Positions 57,262-64,000 of a DNA stretch of 64,000 nt are shown in pieces (positions within the stretch are counted from its first letter, which is position 1; each line of letters starts with the position of its first letter). This stretch comes from Scleromitrula shiraiana (Eukaryota > Ascomycota > Leotiomycetes > Helotiales > Sclerotiniaceae), in contig JABELC010000013.1 in the NCBI GenBank assembly GCA_028455995.1, forward strand, positions 868,001 through 932,000, given 5' to 3'. Under the pieces are notes generated by a model. It searched no databases, was not told the DNA's origin, and saw nothing but the letters and a program-made list of their open reading frames with translations. The translations under genes and the position numbers were made by a program.

Positions 57262-59205
57262 ATGACAGTTCAACCGTCGACGACTCAATCTTTACAACCA
57301 CGACGAAGGAGATGTGGTCCAAAAGTAAAGACAGGATGTCAAACATGCAAGTATGTAGTTGAGAATTCAGGGGCCAGAAAGTGGCATTAGTTGGAAATCT
57401 CATATCTAACAACATACATAGGATACGACGAGTAAAATGCGATGAAGGTCGACCTTCATGCCAAAAATGTGTTTCCACAGGACGACGATGTGATGGATAC
57501 GCCATCGACTTCACAAGACTCAGTCAAGAAGTACGAGGTCTCTCAATGGTTCAACAACTCTCGACACAACTCCCCGGAAGTGTCGAAGAACGCCGAGGAT
57601 TCCAATATTTCGTATCAAACACAGCACCCGAATTGAGCGGATATTTCGACTCTTCTTTCTGGGGATCTCTAATGCTACAAGCAAGCGTTGCGGAACCTTC
57701 ATTACGACATGCAGTTATTGGACTTGGGGCTCTCCATGAAGATTTCTCCAATCGACGATTGGATATGGCGACCAAATGCGATGTTGCACGATCCGGGGTA
57801 GGATTCGCAACAGACCAATATACGAAAGCGATTGGGAATTTAAGACGGTCGTTAGCAGCGGGTAAACAGAAACCGCTTATAGCTCTAATGTCCTGTATTC
57901 TATTCGTCTGTTTTGATTCGCTACGGGGCCATTTCTCAAGCGCAATAATACATCTACAGAGTGGACTAAAGATCCTACACAATGCGCGCTTACGAGGAAA
58001 AAGAGACGAGGACATGATCGAAGAGAACATATCCCCAATATTCATGCGTCTCTGCATCCAAGCAATCCTATACATCGACACCCGCGACGGCGTCGATCGA
58101 ATCGCCTTCGCCAAAGCCGTGCGAAACATAAGTCGAAGAGAAAACATCATACCGGGAGAATTCTCCACTTTGGAAGAAGCACGCCGCAGTCTCAACCAAG
58201 CGGCCGACGGTCTCTTCCGCGTCTTCTACATGTGTGATGGCGGAGTCCCCATGGCGTATCAAAAAGAAGAAGCTATGATACTCTACGATCAACACCGCAA
58301 ACAATTCGATGCATGGATTATCGCCTTTGAGAATCTCATGCGCAAGAAAAGTCATACATTCGACAGTAAACAATTGCGCGGAGCAGCAATATGCAAAATT
58401 CATTATACGACAGTTAATATTATGGCGAAGGTGTCGCATCCTGATCCGATGGATTTGAGATCAGCCAGGGAATCCGTCAATGATCCTAATACGGCGAATT
58501 TGTATGAGAAGGAATTTCAGGTTATGCTTAATTTGGCAAGGTCGTTGATTAATGCTTCGGAGGAGGATGCTAAGGCTGGGAAACCCGCTTTAACTTTTAG
58601 TACTGATTTAAATATCATTGCTCCCTTATACTGTACGTCATCCTCTATCCCTTATCCCCCATCCTCAGTCCCAAAATCCCCACCCACTTACACCCATACT
58701 AACCCCCCCAAAAGACACATGCGTAAAATGCCCCTCCCTCCGCATCCGCTCCCAAGCAATGTCACTCCTCTGTCGACACCCCCGAAAAGAAGGAATGTGG
58801 GACTCCCCCTCGACCATCCGACTCATCCAAGGCTTCTGGGACCTCGAACAACAACACGCTGCGCTTAACAACCTGGAGGTGGAAAAACCGGTGCCGATGA
58901 GTAATGTGGTTGATCTTGTGCTGAACGATGGCATGCAGTGGGAGTGGAAGGTTAAGGGGGAGAATGGGGAGGCGGGGGTGGCGACGAGTGGGATGGGGAT
59001 GGAGTGGGGGATGGGGGAGGGGGAGGTGATAGAGGGGGGAGGGTTGATTGATTTTGGACGGGTGGGGAGTTGGGGAAAGGGGATGGATTTGGGTGTGGAT
59101 TTTGGGGTGGGTTTGAATGGGGATTCGGGGTTGGATTTGGAGAGTGGTTTGGATGGGGTGGGGTTCTTGGGGGTGGGCGATGTGTTTAAATTTAGATGGG
59201 CTTGA
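57262..59205 (+). CDS. Zn2Cys6 transcription factor
   Basis: Three exons: 57262-57350, 57422-58632 and 58715-59205, giving 596 aa. The binuclear zinc cluster is split by intron 1: KTGCQTCKIRRVKCDEGRP then SCQKCVSTGRRC, about residues 23-50, with all six cysteines present. This short N-terminal cluster followed by SMVQQLSTQLPGSVEERRGFQYFV and LRHAVIGLGALHE is the plan of a large Leotiomycete/Sordariomycete regulator family. In that family the C-terminal region contains a CVKCPSLRIRSQAMSLL box, seen here just after intron 2. The last ~90 residues are Gly-rich (GMGMEWGMGEGE) and probably variable. No metabolic cluster adjoins it, so the target pathway is unknown. Start chosen at ATG 57262 because it gives a normal short leader (MTVQPSTTQS) before the zinc cluster. 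Confidence 0.9.
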
Positions 59206-59908
59206 TTCTTTTGATTCGCGTTATGCGATATGCTAAGATGTGATATCATGAATGGTGTTATAGATCGGGTGGGTTTTGACGATCGATGGTTTTAGATAGA
59301 TATCCGGGATAAAGTAACAGCAAACAGCAATGCGGTATGAAATTTTTGTATGCTGTAGTTTTAAGTCAATGTGGTATTTTATGATTCTTTACATCTTCCA
59401 ATGTATCTCGATATTTTTGGGCGAATAAATCAACTAATCTGGAGTAATCTTTATTTTGTTTCATTGATTCCTGATCTGACCTGACCATCAGATCCATCCA
59501 TCCACACATCAGTGTCTTATCTGCAGGCTACATACTAGATTTCTAAGAAAGCTTTTGAACCCTCGCTCATTTCAATATAAACATTCCCGTTCGAACTCAA
59601 CCTTCCAACTTCCCCACCAATTCACCCTTCCACCCCCCAATCATCATATCGCTACCATCCATCCATTCATCCATCAAGCAACCAAGTAATAGCCAAACAC
59701 AAAGAGTATAAATCCATTTGTGTAAGAACATAAGACGCCATCCCAATGCTTGCATGCCATATTTGTACAAGATCATTTCATTTCACCCTAAGGAGCCAAA
59801 AAAGAAGAAGCAGAAGAAAGAAAAATCGCAAAACCCCATCACCCAAACTTTGCATAACAGCTATAAATTTTTTGATAGAGAAGTGAAGTAGAGAGGAGGG
59901 AAAAATTA
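59206..59908. other. Convergent intergenic region, 700 bp
   Basis: 3' flanks of the Zn2Cys6 gene and SEC63. Contains CATC-type simple sequence near 59640-59680; no gene recognised. Confidence 0.5.
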
Positions 59909-62157
59909 TCATTCTTCATCAGATGTATCGGTATCAGTTTCGCTGGTCTCGTCTACTTCTTCGTCGGTGTTACTATCCTCGTCACTGGATTCTTGAACTG
60001 TTTGTTTCTTCTTCTTTGGTGGTGGGGCACCTGTCTTTAGCGCATGCATTTGTCCGGCTAATGAGTCTGTTACACGGATGTTAGTAAGATGTATACGATT
60101 GTAAATACTTTTTGGGTGAAACATACCTTCATCTGGTTCACTGATATCATCTTCCGCATCAATCTCCAATGCCTTACTTGCATCATCGACAACTAATGTA
60201 GTCTCCAACTTGGTATCGAAACCGACATAGGAATCGCAAATCAAGTGCATAACAAAGGTATAGCTTCCAGGTTGCGGAGGAGCCTGAAATTGTGCCTTGA
60301 GTGTTTGCATGTTGAAAGTTGGCTTGCCATCTGTGTCGAATATAGGTTTGTCGAATGCGAAGAATGTGAATGGTGGGACAGCGATCTTTCCTTGCTTGCT
60401 ATCGGTGAGGAAGACATGCCATTTAGGCGAATGGTCACGTGGGAAGTAGGGGGCGAATGCAAGAGGAGGGAAAACCTGCTTGTCTTCTACCTTTCCACCC
60501 TTGGCAGGCTTCTTCTTGCGTCCGAGAATGGCGTCGAGATCATCCTCATCCGGGTCAATATCTTCGAGGTCAAGTTCATTGACTTCTGGGACTTTCTGAC
60601 TTCCAGGTGGTACAAAACGACCCTTAACTACCAAAGATACCAAAGAGCTTGGGGTGATGTATTTCTCGCCGGTAACCTTGAAGAAAGCCTTCTCAACCTG
60701 TAAAAAGGGCAATTGTCTGGCAGTACTCATAGCAGTCTTATACTCGGAATCTTTAAGAAGACCCTTTCCAACACTCAGTTTTCGTCGATATGCCTCAGGT
60801 AATTCCATATATTGTTGTAAAGTAAGATGAGTTCTAGAGTCGCCTTCTATAGCCTTTGCGATAGCTGGGGTGATGTGAGGTAATTGGAGGAGAGGTGAGG
60901 CATTTGGTGATAAAGCTTGAACTATATTTTGAGAAGTTGAGTATGATGCGAGAATAGGAGCAGTAGATGAAAAGGCAAGAGTAATGGACGTAAATGCGTT
61001 GTTAAGATCGTGAGCAATGGGTGCAACTTCATATTTTTCCTGGTTGAGAGTTGAATCGTCGAGTTCCGTTCGGCCTAGGTATGCCCATAGTAGTGCAAGA
61101 GCTTTTCGTCGGAAGCCATCGTCCAATTCCTCTAGCTTCGTCCTGTCTTTGATTGACATGCCAGTGGCAAGTGGGGTCGATTCATCATTTGCAAGAATTC
61201 GCGATTCTACTTTTCCGAGCCCTGCATCGGCTTTGTGACCTTTTAGTGCTCTTTCAAGCTCAACACCACTGCTCAATGCGCCGACGATGCCACCTTGGGT
61301 AATATCCTCATCATACTCTTGGAATAGGTTATTGGCACTTTCAATCAAAATCTTCTCCTTCGACATGCGTTGTGTGCCATACCACCATGTTCCGACTAGA
61401 TATGGCAGGAGAACCCCAAGTAAGAGAGCGTATACCAGAACGACATATTTTCCATTTCCTTCAGATACGATCCAAGTAGGTAGTGCAATTCCGATACTGA
61501 AGCTTTGTTTTCCGTCGGGATGTCCGAATTGAATATAGTTGTTTCGGATTTCTTCATCTGTAAGTGCTTTGTATGCTTTTGTGAGCTCTACGAAATAATC
61601 GTTCAAGGATTCGAGTGTTTGATTCTTCGCTGGGTCAGGTCTAATCTTATCGGGATGGAACTTGAGTGAAAGTCGTTTGTAATGGGACTTGATCTCTTTC
61701 TCAGTAGAAGACTGTGCATCGTTAGCAAATTATTGAACAAATCTTCCTCGAACTATAAATTACCTCTTTAATGCCCAAGATATCATATGGGTTCCAGATT
61801 TTAGGAATAGTTCGTGCTGTAATTTGGAACTGGTATGCCATAACTGCAACGATACTCCATCCTACAATCATAGCAATAAACCGTTTTATTTTTCGCTGCT
61901 TCCTCCTTTGTGTCCTCCTCTGATTGTCGATCAAGTCTGCATGTTCTGGTATATAGTCGGTCTTTATCCGGGGTGCGGTGGCACTTGGATCTGATCTGGG
62001 TCTTAATACATCCCATGTGAGTGCGGTAGAGACCAGTCCTACGACAGTACCGATGAAAATGGGGAAGAATTGTCCCTGCCCAGTTGGTTAGCTAGCATTT
62101 ACTTACTTGCGCCAACATGCATACCTGTTCATCATAGGAATAATCCGTTCCACTCAT
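59909..62157 (-). CDS. SEC63: ER translocon component Sec63
   Basis: Four exons: 62157-62125, 62075-61764, 61711-60127 and 60066-59909, giving 695 aa, the usual size. Sec63 is an ER membrane J-protein that recruits BiP/Kar2 for post-translational translocation with Sec61, Sec62, Sec71 and Sec72. The N-terminus SGTDYSYDEQGQFFPIFIG and three membrane spans are visible (about residues 13-33, 80-100 and 195-215). The J domain runs from NPYDILGIKE with intact HPD (residues about 134-136) in the loop between spans 2 and 3. The large cytosolic Brl region follows (HLTLQQYMELPEAYR, PFLQVEKAFF, VHVFLTDSKQ-like segment), then an acidic tail (SSDEDSNTDEEVDETSETDT). Intron 3 (60067-60126, 60 bp) contains no stop and is a multiple of three, so an unspliced read would add 20 residues before DSLAGQMH. 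Confidence 0.95.
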
Positions 62158-62879
62158 CTTGGAGTTATTTTTCGGTCTTCAAGACCAATTCCTTCGCACT
62201 GTACCTGCGCGCAAGTATTAAATGTGCGAAATAATTCCTTTATATTCTCTTGGTAAGACCTTGGAATAAAAGGTCATTTAGACAATATTAAAAATTGTTG
62301 TATGTTCTTTGGAGGATGTAGTATTAATAAATTTGGACTTTTTGACTTGAAGCTTTTGAGATGTGGCTCCAACGGAACTGGCGTGTAATCAATCAATGGA
62401 AAGGTCTGAGATTAGCTTAGCTACTTTTAGTATGGTTCATGAAGATCCACCAATAAAGAGCTTTTATTGGGTAAACCTAATTAGTAAATTGAAGTTGAGA
62501 TCTGGACAGAGAATCGCCTCGAATTCCTCGAAACAATGACAATAACGGCTATATACGGTTATATGCCTACTATATCTACCGAAGTTATTGAGTACCATTT
62601 TAGGAGTACCAAAGATATTTTAACTAAGATACATAATACATCCTGCATAGTTAATCTATATAACATGGATGGACTTTATAGTTAAATATTATTATTTATA
62701 AACGTCATAGAGATCGATATTGTATACAAAGCTATTATCTAGCATCCATGTTCATGAACCTCATTCCATCGCATAAGTTTCGTCCCATCATATATACTGA
62801 GATACCCAGCAACATCTATTTATATGACTCCAGTGCTCAAGCGCCTAGCAATGCAAATCAAAATAACTGACCTGATGAT
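62158..62879. other. Intergenic, 720 bp
   Basis: SEC63 promoter region and 3' flank of the Rdh54-like gene. AT-rich; no specific element seen. Confidence 0.45.
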
Positions 62880-64000
62880 CTATCCCTTCTTGGTAAAAAC
62901 AAACCCAACTTTACACCTCTCATCCTCTAAAACTTTGACCAACACCTCATCATCTAACACATTCTTTACTGACTCCAAATCGCCATTATTTGTGCTATCC
63001 TTTGCGAAAATAGAAGTATCGATGTGTTTATATTCCATTAACGCCTGCATCTTCTTGCCTTTTTTCGATCGTTTTCCCCGACTCATGTCTAAAGCAATCT
63101 TCTGTTGAGCTTCCACATTTGCCTTGGTTGCAGGAACAATGGCATAACCAGGATTGATCGGGAACTCATCCTCATCCTCACTATCATTGTTGTCACTATC
63201 CGCGATCTGATCTGTGTCGGTAGCTATCACAGGAGCTTCTGGTTCACCGATACCCAAGCCATTGCATTCACATCCAAGAAGGTCATGAGTTTGACATTGA
63301 GCACGAACGTCTAATCTGAATAGATCGCGCAGCTCGCTTGCCGAGAAACTCGCTTCGTTTTTCTTTCCGTCCATTACACTATCAGCGAGACCCATCTTCG
63401 TGACTTGCCGTTGATATATCTTCTCATCCATGCCTCCTGACATTAAGAACCTATATATCTTGACGGGACGTTTCTGACCGTCACGATGAATACGAGCCAT
63501 GGCTTGAAGATCTGTCGCAGGATTCCAGTCAACATCAAACAGAACGAGACGCGATGCACCAATAAGGTTAATACCAGCACCGCCGGATTTGGCCGACAGA
63601 AGGAAAGCAAAGTACTTTGAGGCCGGTGTCTTATTGAATGTGTTGACTAAATCCTGACGTTTCACTTGGGGGGTGCTACCATCGAGACGAAGGTAAGACA
63701 AGTTGCGAGATGAAAGATGCTGCATCATGAGGTCAAGAGTAGAGGTATAGTTTGAGACGAGGACTATCTTTTCATTTGTGGTGGTGGAAAGTTGCATAAT
63801 AATACGATCAAGAACCCTGAATTTGCTGCTTGCTACGACCGAGTTTTTCTTGAAAATCTCAGGCGGGATACCCTCTAGAAGTTGAGCAACATTTGCATTG
63901 CTAGGAGTATCTGCCTCAGTTTTCTTGGCGAGAAGGCTAGGAGCATTGCAAACCTTCTTCAACATGGTGATAAGTTGCAAGGATGCCTCTGAACTTCCAA
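62880..64000 (-). CDS. RDH54: Rdh54/Rad54B-like Snf2 translocase, 3' part
   Basis: Only the C-terminal ~373 residues lie in the window; the frame continues past the right edge without a start. Snf2 helicase C-domain motifs are present: EKIVLVSNYTSTLDLM, YLRLDGSTPQVKRQDLV, FLLSAKSGGAGINLIGASRL, LFDVDWNPATDLQAMARIHR and DGQKRPVKIYRF. The combination DLQAMARIHRDGQKRP and a tail with CQTHDLLGCECNGLG and CKVGFVFTKKG favours Rdh54/Rad54B over Rad54, although the N-terminal half that would settle it is outside. These ATPases translocate on duplex DNA and assist Rad51/Dmc1 in recombination. The C-terminus has an acidic patch (DSDNNDSEDEDEF) and a basic KRSKKGKK signal. No intron is needed in the visible part. 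Confidence 0.85.
   Translation of the reverse strand, partial: GSSEASLQLITMLKKVCNAPSLLAKKTEADTPSNANVAQLLEGIPPEIFKKNSVVASSKFRVLDRIIMQLSTTTNEKIVLVSNYTSTLDLMMQHLSSRNLSYLRLDGSTPQVKRQDLVNTFNKTPASKYFAFLLSAKSGGAGINLIGASRLVLFDVDWNPATDLQAMARIHRDGQKRPVKIYRFLMSGGMDEKIYQRQVTKMGLADSVMDGKKNEASFSASELRDLFRLDVRAQCQTHDLLGCECNGLGIGEPEAPVIATDTDQIADSDNNDSEDEDEFPINPGYAIVPATKANVEAQQKIALDMSRGKRSKKGKKMQALMEYKHIDTSIFAKDSTNNGDLESVKNVLDDEVLVKVLEDERCKVGFVFTKKG

Noticed and set aside
58618..59249. Alternative start at 58618 for a separate Gly-rich protein, and a 194-codon antisense frame
   Set aside because: The plus-strand part is the third exon of the Zn2Cys6 gene, joined in phase across 58633-58714; the antisense frame is its mirror.
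1..64000. tRNA or rRNA genes
   Set aside because: Looked for B-box-like GGTTCGAATCC/GGTTCAAATCC words with paired arms in the gaps; none convincing by eye. A tRNAscan run would be decisive.

Overview
The window is nuclear DNA of a filamentous ascomycete. The genes have short introns (about 44-180 bp, one of 288 bp) with GTATGT/GTAAGT-type donors, CTAAC/CTGAC-type branch points and (C/T)AG acceptors. They include Zn2Cys6 transcription factors, a HET-domain gene and other filamentous-fungal families. The overall style (AT-leaning, microsatellite-rich intergenic DNA) resembles Leotiomycetes such as Sclerotiniaceae, but that placement is inference. Exon models were built by hand from reading frames and splice signals; the combined coding lengths are multiples of three in all spliced genes.

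Left part (1-23.6 kb), accessory in character: positions 1-5286 hold no convincing gene but carry a degenerate, two-orientation array of a 17-bp motif (595-3604), some copies pairing as inverted repeats. Then come a multi-span membrane protein (5287-6864), a broken kinase/HET chimera (7738-9759, minus), an Arg/Ser-rich low-complexity protein (11354-12885, minus), a DUF2235 alpha/beta-hydrolase (13213-15428, minus), an APH-fold kinase (17219-18253), an SDR dehydrogenase (18737-19895, minus) and a 3.7-kb gene-free stretch.

Right part (23.6-64 kb), mostly conserved housekeeping genes: a Zn2Cys6 regulator (23628-26885), carnosine N-methyltransferase-like protein (27572-29185, minus), nuclear poly(A) polymerase (29935-32086), App1-type phosphatidate phosphatase (33225-36071), a single-pass surface protein (37237-38973), DEAD-box helicase Drs1 (39284-41742, minus), a long GNAT protein (42330-45767, minus), Arl2-type GTPase (46595-47432), DUF4045/gelsolin protein (48326-53132), DENND11/LCHN-like protein (54056-56026, minus), a second Zn2Cys6 regulator (57262-59205), Sec63 (59909-62157, minus) and the C-terminal part of an Rdh54/Rad54B-like translocase (62880 to the right edge, minus).

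The genes form no cluster or pathway; they cover mRNA 3' processing, ribosome assembly, ER translocation, recombination, actin/membrane traffic and transcription. The most unusual items are the inverted-motif array at the left, the kinase/HET chimera with a premature stop, four stop-free 3n introns hidden inside long reading frames, a 17-nt microexon in the Arl2 gene, a possible non-AUG start in the App1 gene, and a DDX3-like YIPPHLR motif in the GNAT protein.
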